A stretch of DNA of 64,000 bases from Pseudarthrobacter cellobiosi (lineage in GTDB: Bacteria > Actinomycetota > Actinomycetes > Actinomycetales > Micrococcaceae), in NCBI RefSeq assembly GCF_023913755.1, contig NZ_JAMXBJ010000049.1, positions 186,001-250,000 of the forward strand, read 5' to 3'. Shown one piece after another: positions 41,916 to 50,367 of the stretch. Under the pieces are notes generated by a model. That model had not been told where the DNA came from and searched no databases. It saw only the letters and a program-made list of their open reading frames with translations. The first letter of the stretch is position 1. Each line of letters opens with the position of its first letter. Both the position numbers and the translations under genes were made by a program.

Positions 41916-43124
41916 ATGAGCGACGCTGAAGTCACCGCCGAAGTGCCCCCTACACCGGACCCGTCCGACGTCCTGGCCCTTAATGCGCTGCTGAGCGCTG
42001 ACGAGCGGGCACTCCAGCAGCGGATCCGAGACTTCACCGACCAGCGGATCAAACCAAACATCGCCCGCTGGTATGACGACGCCGTCTTTCCGCTGGAGCT
42101 CGCTCCCGAACTTGGCGAGCTGGGCGTCCTGGGGATGCACTTGGAAGGCTATGGCTGCCCCGGCCGCTCCGCCGTCGAATACGGTCTGGCCGCCATGGAA
42201 CTTGAGGCCGGCGATTCCGGGATCCGGACCTTCGTCTCGGTGCAGGGGTCCCTGGCCATGACGGCGATCCACAAGTGGGGTTCGGAGGACCAGAAGCAGG
42301 AGTGGCTCCCCCGGATGGCCGCCGGTGAAGTGATCGGCTGCTTCGCCCTGACCGAACCCACAGCGGGCTCCGACCCGTCCTCCATGACCACTTTCGCCCG
42401 CCGGGACGGTTCCGGGGACAGCGCCGGCTGGGTCCTTGACGGTGCCAAGCGTTGGATCGGGCTGGCGTCCGTGGCTGGCGTGATGGTGGTGTGGGCCAAA
42501 ACCGACGACGGCGTCCGCGGTTTCCTGGTGCCGGCCGGAACGCCGGGTGTGACCGCCACTCCCATTGCCCAGAAGCTGTCCATGCGCGCTTCCATCCAGT
42601 GCGATGTGGTGTTCGACGGCGTCCGGCTGGGACCGGAGGCCATGCTGCCAGCGGCGCTGGGCCTGCGCGGGCCGTTTACGTGCCTGAACGAGGCCCGCTA
42701 CGGGATCGTCTGGGGTGCCATGGGCGCCGCGCGTGATTCCTACGAAGCGGCCCTGGCCTATTCCCAGGACCGGCTGCAGTTCGCCAAGCCGCTGGCCGGG
42801 TACCAGCTGACGCAGGAAAAGCTCGTGAACATGCTGCTGGAGATCCAGAAGGGCACCATGCTGGCCTTCTACCTGGGGCGCCTCAAAGACGAAAGGAAGC
42901 TGCGGCCCGAGCAGATCTCGCTTGGCAAGCTGAACAACGTGCGCGAGGCCATCAAGATCGCCCGGGAAGCCCGCTCCATCCTCGGCGGCAACGGCATCAC
43001 GCTGGACTATTCGCCGCTCCGGCACGCAGCCAACCTGGAGTCAGTCCGCACCTACGAGGGCACCGATGAGGTCCACATGCTCGTCCTTGGTCAACACATC
43101 ACCGGTCTCGGCGCGTTCCGGTAA
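41916..43124 (+). CDS. Acyl-CoA dehydrogenase
   Basis: A 402-residue FAD-dependent acyl-CoA dehydrogenase. Motifs: CFALTEPTAGSDPSSM binds FAD and substrate, FQLTQEKLV-type GYQLTQEKLVNMLLEI, and the C-terminal catalytic base Glu appears in SVRTYEGTDEVHMLVLGQ. The YEGT motif position is like glutaryl-CoA dehydrogenases. An N-terminal extension of about 25 residues precedes the first helical domain. It converges with a TetR gene across a large palindrome. Confidence 0.93.
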   Translation: MSDAEVTAEVPPTPDPSDVLALNALLSADERALQQRIRDFTDQRIKPNIARWYDDAVFPLELAPELGELGVLGMHLEGYGCPGRSAVEYGLAAMELEAGDSGIRTFVSVQGSLAMTAIHKWGSEDQKQEWLPRMAAGEVIGCFALTEPTAGSDPSSMTTFARRDGSGDSAGWVLDGAKRWIGLASVAGVMVVWAKTDDGVRGFLVPAGTPGVTATPIAQKLSMRASIQCDVVFDGVRLGPEAMLPAALGLRGPFTCLNEARYGIVWGAMGAARDSYEAALAYSQDRLQFAKPLAGYQLTQEKLVNMLLEIQKGTMLAFYLGRLKDERKLRPEQISLGKLNNVREAIKIAREARSILGGNGITLDYSPLRHAANLESVRTYEGTDEVHMLVLGQHITGLGAFR

Positions 43125-43138
43125 GCCCGCCCGCCCCT

Positions 43139-43206
43139 CCCCAACTGAGTAGCAGTAAGTGTCGTTTTGAGGGCTCATAACGACAGTTAGTGCTACTCAG
43201 TTGGGG
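43139..43206. repeat. 68-bp near-perfect palindrome
   Basis: Arms of 34 bases match at 30 positions with no loop, beginning CCCCAACTGAGTAGCA. It lies between converging genes and can terminate both. The core GTAAGTGTCGTTTTGA is shared, with one change, with the palindrome at 59696-59757. Confidence 0.85.
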
Positions 43207-43251
43207 CTCGTTCGACCCGATGGAGCTGGCCGGGGGTCATATACGCGTTGG

Positions 43252-43863
43252 TTATTCGGGCAGGATGACCAGCTCAAGGTAGCCACGCAGGCACCCTGCC
43301 ATATCGACGCTGTCGGGCGACAACAGCCACTGCGTCTGGATGCCGTCCCACAGGGCAATCAATGATGCCGCGGCGGCTTCCGGTTGCACACCGGGACGCA
43401 GCCGGCCTTCCTCGGCGAGCTGCGTGAACCGCCGGGTGTAGCTCCGCCGCAGCCGTTCAAATCGTTCCGTGAAGAATTCACGCCCCGGATGGCCGTCCGT
43501 GACGGATTCCGCGCACAGCACGGTGTACAACTCAATGACGCCCGGGATCTCTTCGTTGAAGCGTGCCTGGCGGATCACCGCGTCAACGAGCGCTTCCTCA
43601 GGATCGGGAGGTGTGGTGCCATCGCCGGTATTCGAGTCGCGCCAGTTGAGCACGGCCAGAAGCAGATCGCTTTTCGACGGGAAGTAATGCAAGAGGCTCG
43701 TCTGGCTCATTCCGACGAGGTCGGCGACATCCTGCAGGGAGCCCCCGCGGTACCCGCGGGCCGCAAACACGGCGTGCGCGGCACCAAGGATCGCGTGACG
43801 GCGTTCCGTCGACTTCGCGTATGGTCCCCGCCGGGACGGCCGGCCCGCCTCGTTTGTGGTCAT
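43252..43863 (-). CDS. TetR/AcrR-family transcriptional regulator
   Basis: A 203-residue repressor. The helix-turn-helix is RRHAILGAAHAVFAARGYRG followed by SLQDVADLVGMSQTSLLHYF. The C-terminal ligand domain contains LDSxD-like segments and ends LRGYLELVIL. It is divergent from the beta-galactosidase gene, with a symmetric operator between, so it most probably regulates that gene and itself. The natural inducer is unknown. Confidence 0.92.
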   Translation of the reverse strand: MTTNEAGRPSRRGPYAKSTERRHAILGAAHAVFAARGYRGGSLQDVADLVGMSQTSLLHYFPSKSDLLLAVLNWRDSNTGDGTTPPDPEEALVDAVIRQARFNEEIPGVIELYTVLCAESVTDGHPGREFFTERFERLRRSYTRRFTQLAEEGRLRPGVQPEAAAASLIALWDGIQTQWLLSPDSVDMAGCLRGYLELVILPE

Positions 43864-43901
43864 GGCAAGCCAGTGTACAGGCGGATATGCGGGATAAATT
43901 C

Positions 43902-43927
43902 AAAACTCGAGTGACTACTCGAATTTT
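43902..43927. promoter_or_regulatory. TetR operator candidate in the lacZ upstream region
   Basis: A 26-bp dyad of form AAAA-n-TCGAGT-n4-ACTCGA-n-TTTT. It lies 39 bases before the TetR start and 110 before the lacZ start. Confidence 0.6.
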
Positions 43928-44036
43928 ATGTTAGCCTTTCTCGTATCGGTCCCCCACGTGTCGGACCTCACAGTCTTGCCATGGTGGTCCTGCAGCGCTT
44001 CTGGCGCGGCGGGCTTACAGAAGGAGCAGTCAAGTA

Positions 44037-47000
44037 ATGTCCCAGTCCACAGCATCCGGGCGCACCGCCGATGTTTCCTACATCATCGACCGCGGACCGG
44101 GTTCGGGCAGGCGGACAGCCGGCCGCTCCTGGCTGCACAGCAATGCTCCCACCCAGTCACTCAACGGCAATTGGCGCTTCAGGCTCCTGGCCGGCGCACC
44201 CGGGACCCCCGGGGGCCGCGGCGCCCTGCCCGCCGGTGAGGCTGTGGAAGGCATCGCCGAGGAGGCTTTCGATGACTCGGCATGGGACGAGATCGCCGTC
44301 CCGGCCCACTGGGTACTGGAAGGCGCCGGTCGCTATGGGCGGCCGATCTACACGAATGTCCGCTTTCCCTTCCCCACCGATGCCCCCAACGTCCCCGATG
44401 AGAATCCCACCGGCGACTACCGTCGCACGTTCGACGTCCCGGAGACATGGTCCGAAGCCGAGCGGATCCTGCTGCGGTTCGACGGCGTCGAATCGCGATA
44501 CAAGGTATGGGTCAACGGGGTGCCGATCGGCGTCGGGGTCGGTAGCCGGCTGGCTCAGGAGTTCGACGTAACGGACGCGGTGCGTCCGGGATCGAACGTG
44601 CTGGCCGTGCGCGTGCACCAGTGGTCGGCATCGAGCTACCTTGAGGACCAGGACCAGTGGTGGCTGCCTGGCATCTTCCGCGACGTGACGCTGCAGGCAC
44701 GGCCGGCGGGCGGCATCGACGACGTCTGGCTGCGCACCTCGTTCAGCGGCTCCGGTGATTCCGGCGCCGGCACCATTGACCCTGAAATCACGGCAGACGG
44801 TGACGCCTTTCCGGTGACGCTGTCCGTGCCGGAGCTGGGCGTGGACGTCACGTGGACCTCCGCGGCGGACGTTGCCCCGGTGGCGATCGACGCCGTCGAA
44901 CCGTGGTCTGCCGAGATCCCGCGGCTGTATGACGCAACGGTGAGCAGCGCTGCCGAAACGCTCTCCCTTCGTCTCGGTTTCCGCACGGTGGAAATCGTGG
45001 GGGACCGCTTTCTGGTGAACGGCCGGCGGGTGGTGTTCCACGGCATGAACCGGCATGAGACCCATCCCGACCGGGGCCGCGTCTTCGACGAAGAATCTGC
45101 CCGCGCCGATCTGGCCCTTATGAAGCAGTTCAACGTCAATGCGATCCGCACCAGCCACTATCCGCCCCATCCCCGGTTGCTGGACCTGGCCGATGAAATG
45201 GGGTTCTGGGTGGTGCTTGAGTGCGACCTCGAAACGCACGGATTCCATGCCCAGCAATGGGCCGGCAATCCCAGCGACGATCCCGCCTGGCGCGAAGCCT
45301 TCGTGGACCGCATCGAGCGCACCATCGAGCGCGACAAGAACCACCCCTCCATTGTTATGTGGTCGCTCGGTAACGAGGCCGGCACGGGCGCCAACCTCGC
45401 CGCAATGGCCGCGTGGGCCCATGCCCGCGACACCGGACGCCCGGTCCACTATGAGGGCGACTACAGCGGCGCCTACACGGACGTGTATTCGCGGATGTAC
45501 TCCTCCGTTCCCGAGACCGAGGCGATCGGACGGGACGACTCCGGCTCGCTGCTGCTCGGCTGTTCGGCCGCCGAGTCGGCACGCCAGCGGACCAAACCCT
45601 TCATCCTGTGCGAATACGTTCACGCGATGGGCAACGGCCCCGGCGCCATCGACCAGTATGAGGACCTCGTTGACCGCTACCCCCGACTGCACGGTGGGTT
45701 CGTCTGGGAATGGCGGGACCACGGCATCCGCACACGTACGGAGGACGGAACCGAATTCTTCGCCTACGGCGGCGATTTCAACGAGGTCATCCACGACGGC
45801 AACTTCGTGATGGACGGAATGGTCCTCTCCGATTCGACGCCGAGCCCGGGACTGTTCGAATACAAGCAGATCGTGGCGCCGATCCGTTTGCGCTTCGGCA
45901 CCGAGGTGCCCGTGGGAACAACGTACGACGGCGGTGCCCGGCGGTTCATCACGGTCACCAATCTGCGGCACTCGGCGGACACGTCCGACGTTGTGTTCCA
46001 GTGGCGGACTGAAGTGGACGGCATCCGCAGCGACTCGGGCGAACTGGCAGTGGCCGGCACGTCGGGCAAGGCTCTTGCGGCAGGCGAATCGGCGCAGCTG
46101 GAGCTGCCCACGCTCGCCGTCCCCAGCAACGGAGAGCACTGGCTCACCGTTGAAGCTGTTCTTCGCAAAGACACCGATTGGGCTCCCGCCGGACACGTGA
46201 TTTCAGCCGCCCAGCTGGATCTCACGCCGCCTGCGGCACCGGTTCAGGCGCCGCGCCCGCTGGCTTCAGTCGGCCGTTCCGGCTCCTTGGGGGCCGAGTC
46301 TGCGGGTGCCGAATCCTCGGGAACCGGAACGGTAACCCTCGGACCCGCGGTCTTCGAGGAGGGCCGGCTCGTGTCGCTGGGCGGCCTGTCCGTAGCCGGT
46401 CCCCGCTTGGAGCTCTGGCGCGCACCGACGGATAACGACGGCGGAGCGGGCCACGGCAGTTACGATCTGGGCGACCCCTGGCTGAACAACGGAAACGGTG
46501 AGCCCGCCCCGCCGTCGGCCGCGGTCTGGCGCAAAGCGGGCCTGGACCGCCTGACGGCCCGGGTGGAAATGATCTCGGCGAACGATTCAGGCGTGGCGGT
46601 CCGGACACGGTATGCGCCGGCCGATAGCGCAGACTCGGTGACGGTCGAAGAGCAGTGGCAGCTCGCGGACGGGGAGCTGTGGCTGCGCCTGGACATCGTC
46701 CCCAGCGCGGGCTGGAACATGATCTGGCCCCGCATCGGGGTCAGGTTCGATTTGCCCGGCTCCGTCGACGGCGCCTCCTGGTTCGGCGCCGGACCCCGGG
46801 AATCGTATCCGGACAGCATGCACGCGGCACTGATCGGGCGGTATTCGGCGGCCATCGAAGACCTCACGATGCCGTATGCGAAGCCCCAGGAGAGCGGGCA
46901 CCGCAGTGCCGTACGTTCACTCGACCTGAACAATGCGGGTGCGCCCTGGCTGAAGATCGACACGGTGGCGGATGCCCGCGGGCGCCGGCCCGGTTTCACC

Positions 47001-47198
47001 TTGGCCCGTCACACCGCACAGGAGGTCAGCGCCGCGGCCCATCCCCACGAGTTGCCTCCGAGCGAGCACAGCTACCTCTACCTGGACGCTGCCCAGCATG
47101 GTTTGGGCTCACGGGCCTGCGGCCCGGACGTCTGGCCGGACTTCGCCCTTCGTCCGGAGGCCCGCACACTGACGCTACGCATCGGGACGGCCGGGTAG
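44037..47198 (+). CDS. lacZ: GH2 beta-galactosidase
   Basis: A 1053-residue glycoside hydrolase of the LacZ type. Acid/base Glu447 is in MWSLGNEAGTG and the nucleophile Glu526 in ILCEYVHAMGN. The N-terminal jelly roll begins QSLNGNWRFRLL, and the C-terminal beta-sandwich domain (small-chain domain 5) runs from about residue 790, with the APTDNDGG motif. It hydrolyses beta-galactosides such as lactose. The ATG at 44037 has GAAGGAG before it. No dedicated permease is adjacent. Confidence 0.95.
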   Translation: MSQSTASGRTADVSYIIDRGPGSGRRTAGRSWLHSNAPTQSLNGNWRFRLLAGAPGTPGGRGALPAGEAVEGIAEEAFDDSAWDEIAVPAHWVLEGAGRYGRPIYTNVRFPFPTDAPNVPDENPTGDYRRTFDVPETWSEAERILLRFDGVESRYKVWVNGVPIGVGVGSRLAQEFDVTDAVRPGSNVLAVRVHQWSASSYLEDQDQWWLPGIFRDVTLQARPAGGIDDVWLRTSFSGSGDSGAGTIDPEITADGDAFPVTLSVPELGVDVTWTSAADVAPVAIDAVEPWSAEIPRLYDATVSSAAETLSLRLGFRTVEIVGDRFLVNGRRVVFHGMNRHETHPDRGRVFDEESARADLALMKQFNVNAIRTSHYPPHPRLLDLADEMGFWVVLECDLETHGFHAQQWAGNPSDDPAWREAFVDRIERTIERDKNHPSIVMWSLGNEAGTGANLAAMAAWAHARDTGRPVHYEGDYSGAYTDVYSRMYSSVPETEAIGRDDSGSLLLGCSAAESARQRTKPFILCEYVHAMGNGPGAIDQYEDLVDRYPRLHGGFVWEWRDHGIRTRTEDGTEFFAYGGDFNEVIHDGNFVMDGMVLSDSTPSPGLFEYKQIVAPIRLRFGTEVPVGTTYDGGARRFITVTNLRHSADTSDVVFQWRTEVDGIRSDSGELAVAGTSGKALAAGESAQLELPTLAVPSNGEHWLTVEAVLRKDTDWAPAGHVISAAQLDLTPPAAPVQAPRPLASVGRSGSLGAESAGAESSGTGTVTLGPAVFEEGRLVSLGGLSVAGPRLELWRAPTDNDGGAGHGSYDLGDPWLNNGNGEPAPPSAAVWRKAGLDRLTARVEMISANDSGVAVRTRYAPADSADSVTVEEQWQLADGELWLRLDIVPSAGWNMIWPRIGVRFDLPGSVDGASWFGAGPRESYPDSMHAALIGRYSAAIEDLTMPYAKPQESGHRSAVRSLDLNNAGAPWLKIDTVADARGRRPGFTLARHTAQEVSAAAHPHELPPSEHSYLYLDAAQHGLGSRACGPDVWPDFALRPEARTLTLRIGTAG

Positions 47199-47217
47199 CC
47201 ACCGAGAACGGGGAAAG

Positions 47218-47258
47218 GCAAGGGCCGGGCACGCACACTCTGCGAGCCCGGCCCTTGC
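47218..47258. terminator. Bidirectional terminator between lacZ and the MFS gene
   Basis: GCAAGGGCCGGGC pairs exactly with GCCCGGCCCTTGC across 15 loop bases, followed by ATTT. It serves both converging genes. Confidence 0.8.
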
Positions 47259-47304
47259 ATTTGCCTCACCGCGGCCCGGAAGTCGGGCGATCCGGCGGTC
47301 CAGC

Positions 47305-48627
47305 TCAAGCCGCCACGGCCACCGGCTCCTTCTGGCCTGCGTCCTTGCGGATGGTCGCGCTGATCACGGCGGCGATGGTGCACATGGCCGCCGCGCCGAA
47401 CCAGGCGTAGGTGTACTGGCCGGTGGCGTCCCGGATGGCTCCGGCGCCGAGGGCAGCAGCGGCCGCGCCCAGTTGGTGCGCCGCGAACACCCAGCCGAAC
47501 ACCACGCTGCCGTCCGCGCCGAACGTTTTCCGGCAGATTGCCGCGGTGGGCGGTACAGTCGCCACCCAGTCGAGGCCGTAGATCACCACAAAAACGATCA
47601 TGCTCGGCTGGACGGTGGCGCTCAGGAGCAGCGGCAGCACCAGCAGGCCGATCCCCCGGAACTGGTAATACACGGCCAGCAGGATTTTGGGGTTGTACCG
47701 GTCGGTCAGCCAGCCGGAAGCGATGGTGCCCAGGATGTCGAAGATCCCGACGACGGCGAGCAGCCCGGCCGCGGTGGTTTCGGGCATGCCGTGGTCGTGG
47801 GCGGAGGGGATGAAGTGGGTGCCGATCAGCCCGTTCGTGGTTGCCCCGCAGATCGCGAAGCCCGCCACTAGCGCCCAGAATGTCCGCACTTTGCTGGCCT
47901 GTTTGAGCACCTGGAGGGCGCGCACTGCGGCGTTGCTGCTCCGTCCGCTTTCGACGGGGTCCGCTGCCGCAGCAGGGGACCCAACCGTTCCCTCCTCAGG
48001 TGCCGTTTCACCGTAAGGCAAGGCGCCGACGTCGGCCGGTGAGTTCTTGAGGAACTTCAGCACCAGCGGAACCACCGCGAGGGCGCCGGCGGCGATCAGC
48101 AGCGATGCCTGCCGCCAGCCCGGGTCCTGGGCCAGCATGGCGATGAACGGCAGGAACACCAGTTGGCCCGCGGCGCTGCCGGCGGTCAGGATGCCGATCA
48201 CCAGGCCCTGGCTCTTGGAGAACCAGGTGTTGGCGATGGTGGCGGCGAAGACGAGTGCCATGGAGCCCGTGCCGAGGCCGATGAGCAGGCCCCAGGTCAG
48301 GAGAATCTGCCAGGACTCGGTGACCAGAACCGTAAGCGCGCTGCCGGCGCCGATCATCACCAAGGCGGTGGCGGTTACGGCGCGAATCCCGAACCGTTCC
48401 ATCAGGGCCGCGGCGAAGGGGGCGGTCAGGCCGAACAGCACCAGGTTGATGCTGACGGCTGCGGACAGAACGGTGGTGGACCAGCCGAACTCCTGCTGCA
48501 GCGGCACCATGAGGACACCCGGGGCAGCACGGAATCCGGCGGCTCCCACAAGGGCCAGGAAGGCGACAGCCGCGACGGTCCAGGCGGGGTGCAGGAGTCG
48601 GCGGCGGGTGGTTTCGGTGGCGCTCAT
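47305..48627 (-). CDS. MFS transporter (monocarboxylate-type, OFA-like)
   Basis: A 440-residue transporter with twelve predicted helices. Features include GFGWSTTVLSAAVSINLVLFG-type opening (EFGWSTTVLS), GTGSMALVFAATIANTWFSK between helices 4 and 5, and GWLTDRYNPKI in the second half, reminiscent of OFA/monocarboxylate carriers. The substrate is unknown. ATG at 48627 overlaps the end of the HxlR regulator by ATGA, so that regulator likely controls it. Confidence 0.87.
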   Translation of the reverse strand: MSATETTRRRLLHPAWTVAAVAFLALVGAAGFRAAPGVLMVPLQQEFGWSTTVLSAAVSINLVLFGLTAPFAAALMERFGIRAVTATALVMIGAGSALTVLVTESWQILLTWGLLIGLGTGSMALVFAATIANTWFSKSQGLVIGILTAGSAAGQLVFLPFIAMLAQDPGWRQASLLIAAGALAVVPLVLKFLKNSPADVGALPYGETAPEEGTVGSPAAAADPVESGRSSNAAVRALQVLKQASKVRTFWALVAGFAICGATTNGLIGTHFIPSAHDHGMPETTAAGLLAVVGIFDILGTIASGWLTDRYNPKILLAVYYQFRGIGLLVLPLLLSATVQPSMIVFVVIYGLDWVATVPPTAAICRKTFGADGSVVFGWVFAAHQLGAAAAALGAGAIRDATGQYTYAWFGAAAMCTIAAVISATIRKDAGQKEPVAVAA

Positions 48628-49112
48628 GCGGCGGTGGCCAGTTGCACGGGCGCGTCCGTCCGGGTGAGGCTGTGCCAGCTGGTGTTCGCGGCCGTGAGCC
48701 GTTCCCCGCAGCCGGTGCACGTGTCCGCGGAGCTGGTCCGCTGGCCGCAGCCGGAATGGATCACGAACATGTGGGCCTGGTCAGAGGGTGCCGGGAGGTG
48801 CTTTTCCGCCCACATGACCACGGCGTTCAGCACCGGGAGGACGTCCTCACCCTTAGGAGTCAGGACGTACTCCTGGCGGGGGCGGCCGCCGTCGTCGTAC
48901 GCCTTCTTCCCGAGCAGCCCGGACTCCACGAGACCCGCCAGACGCCTGGTGAGCACCGAGTCCGCGACAGCGAGCCGGGACTTCATGGCGTCGAAGCGCC
49001 CGTTGCCGAAAAAGACCTCGCGGAGCACCAGCATGCTCCAGGGGTCACCCAATATGTCGAGACCGCGTGCCATGCTGCAGTTGCGCTGGGACCAGTCGGA
49101 GCGGAGTACCAT
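48624..49112 (-). CDS. HxlR-family transcriptional regulator
   Basis: A 162-residue protein. Residues 10-100 are the winged helix of HxlR: CSMARGLDILGDPWSMLVLRE, FDAMKSRLAVADSVLTRRLA, and the RPRQEYVLTPKGEDVLPV wing. An unusual C-terminal extension carries four cysteines (CGQRTSSADTCTGCGE) that could form a zinc or metal site. It lies in an operon with the MFS transporter. A TAGGGT box (complement of 49119-49124) sits six bases before the ATG. Confidence 0.9.
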   Translation of the reverse strand: MVLRSDWSQRNCSMARGLDILGDPWSMLVLREVFFGNGRFDAMKSRLAVADSVLTRRLAGLVESGLLGKKAYDDGGRPRQEYVLTPKGEDVLPVLNAVVMWAEKHLPAPSDQAHMFVIHSGCGQRTSSADTCTGCGERLTAANTSWHSLTRTDAPVQLATAA

Positions 49113-49114
49113 AA

Positions 49115-49155
49115 AGGCACCCTAGCTAACTTTCTTGAAGAAAGCCAGGGTGCCT
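49115..49155. promoter_or_regulatory. Nested palindromes at the HxlR promoter
   Basis: Outer arms AGGCACCCT (49115-49123) and AGGGTGCCT (49147-49155) enclose CTTTCTT-G-AAGAAAG (49130-49144). The outer left arm includes the -10 box, so an autoregulatory operator is likely; it may also terminate metB. Confidence 0.55.
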
Positions 49156-49190
49156 CTGGTTGGCGAGCGCGGTGTTACTGGAGCGCGGCG

Positions 49191-50354
49191 CTACTTGAGG
49201 AAGGTGAAGGCCCGCTCCAGGTCGGCGATGAGGTCTTCCACGTCCTCGATGCCGCAGGAGAGCCGGATCAGGTTGACCGGAACAGCAAGTTCCGTGCCCT
49301 TGACCGATGCGTGGGTCATCTCGGACGGGTAGTTCATCAGCGATTCGATGCCGCCCAGGGACTCCGCCAGCGTGAACACCGACGTGTTTTCCGCGACCGT
49401 GCGGGCCGCCGCCTCGCCGCCCTTGAACTGGACGGACACCATGCCGCCGAACTTCTTCATCTGCTTCTTCGCCAGCTCATGGCCGGGATGGGAGGGCAGG
49501 CCGGGGTACAGGACGGCCTCCACCTCGGGGCGCTCAAGCAGCCATTCGGCCACGGCCTGGCCGTTGTCGCTGTGCCGGTCCATGCGCACGCCGAGGGTTT
49601 TCAGGCCGCGGGTGGTGAGGAACGCGTCCATGGGGCCGGACACCGCTCCCACCGCGAACTGGACAAAGCCGATCTTCTCGGCAAGCTCCGCGTCGTTGAC
49701 CACGATGGCGCCGCCCACCACATCGGAGTGTCCGCCGATGTACTTGGTGGTGGAGTGAACCACGACGTCGGCACCCAAGGCGAGGGGGGTCTGCAGGTAG
49801 GGCGACGCGAAGGTGTTGTCCACCACGAGGAGGGCCCCGGCGTCGTGCGCTACCGCGGCGAGGGCCTCAATATCGGTGATCTTCATCAGCGGGTTGGAGG
49901 GCGTCTCCACCCAGACGAAGCGGGTTTTGTTCGCGGCCACGGCTTTGCGGACCGCGTCCAGGTCCGCCATGTCCACGGGGGTGTTGCCGATCCCCCAGTC
50001 GCCGAGCACGCGGTTGATCAGCCGGTACGTGCCGCCGTAGGCGTCGTTGCCGAGCACAATGTGGTCGCCGGGCCTAGTCAGCGCCCGGATCAGGGAGTCC
50101 TCCGCCGCGAGGCCGGAGCTGAAGGAGTACGCGTGGCTTCCGCCTTCGAGCGCCGCGAGCTGCTCCTGCAGGGCGTCACGGGTGGGGTTGGTGCCGCGGC
50201 CGTATTCGTAGCCGTCGCGGAGCCCACCGATACCGTCCTGGGCGTATGTGGAGCTGAAGTGCACCGGCGGGACCACAGCGCCGGTGCGTGGTTCGAAGGC
50301 CTGGCCGGCGTGGACGGCGCGCGTGTTGAAACCCTGGTTTTCAGAAACAGACAT
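49191..50354 (-). CDS. metB: Cystathionine gamma-synthase
   Basis: PLP enzyme making cystathionine from O-acyl-homoserine and cysteine, or in related members cleaving cystathionine. Full length at 387 residues: FNTRAVHAGQ opening, YGRGTNPTRDALQ, SSGLAAEDS, and the PLP lysine in HSTTKYIGGHSDVVGG. C-terminal LSCGIEDVEDLIADL is conserved. It lies 13 bases after the cystathionine beta-synthase gene; that pair could run reverse transsulfuration, in which case it would act as a gamma-lyase. Confidence 0.93.
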   Translation of the reverse strand: MSVSENQGFNTRAVHAGQAFEPRTGAVVPPVHFSSTYAQDGIGGLRDGYEYGRGTNPTRDALQEQLAALEGGSHAYSFSSGLAAEDSLIRALTRPGDHIVLGNDAYGGTYRLINRVLGDWGIGNTPVDMADLDAVRKAVAANKTRFVWVETPSNPLMKITDIEALAAVAHDAGALLVVDNTFASPYLQTPLALGADVVVHSTTKYIGGHSDVVGGAIVVNDAELAEKIGFVQFAVGAVSGPMDAFLTTRGLKTLGVRMDRHSDNGQAVAEWLLERPEVEAVLYPGLPSHPGHELAKKQMKKFGGMVSVQFKGGEAAARTVAENTSVFTLAESLGGIESLMNYPSEMTHASVKGTELAVPVNLIRLSCGIEDVEDLIADLERAFTFLK

Positions 50355-50367
50355 GGAGTTCCTTTAG

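Noticed and set aside
41844..43025. 393-residue frame antisense to the acyl-CoA dehydrogenase
   Set aside because: Shadow of a real gene in GC-rich DNA; no recognisable motif.
44157..46196. 679-residue open frame antisense to lacZ
   Set aside because: It is the complementary phase of a high-GC gene with clear GH2 catalytic motifs, and its own translation shows no domain.
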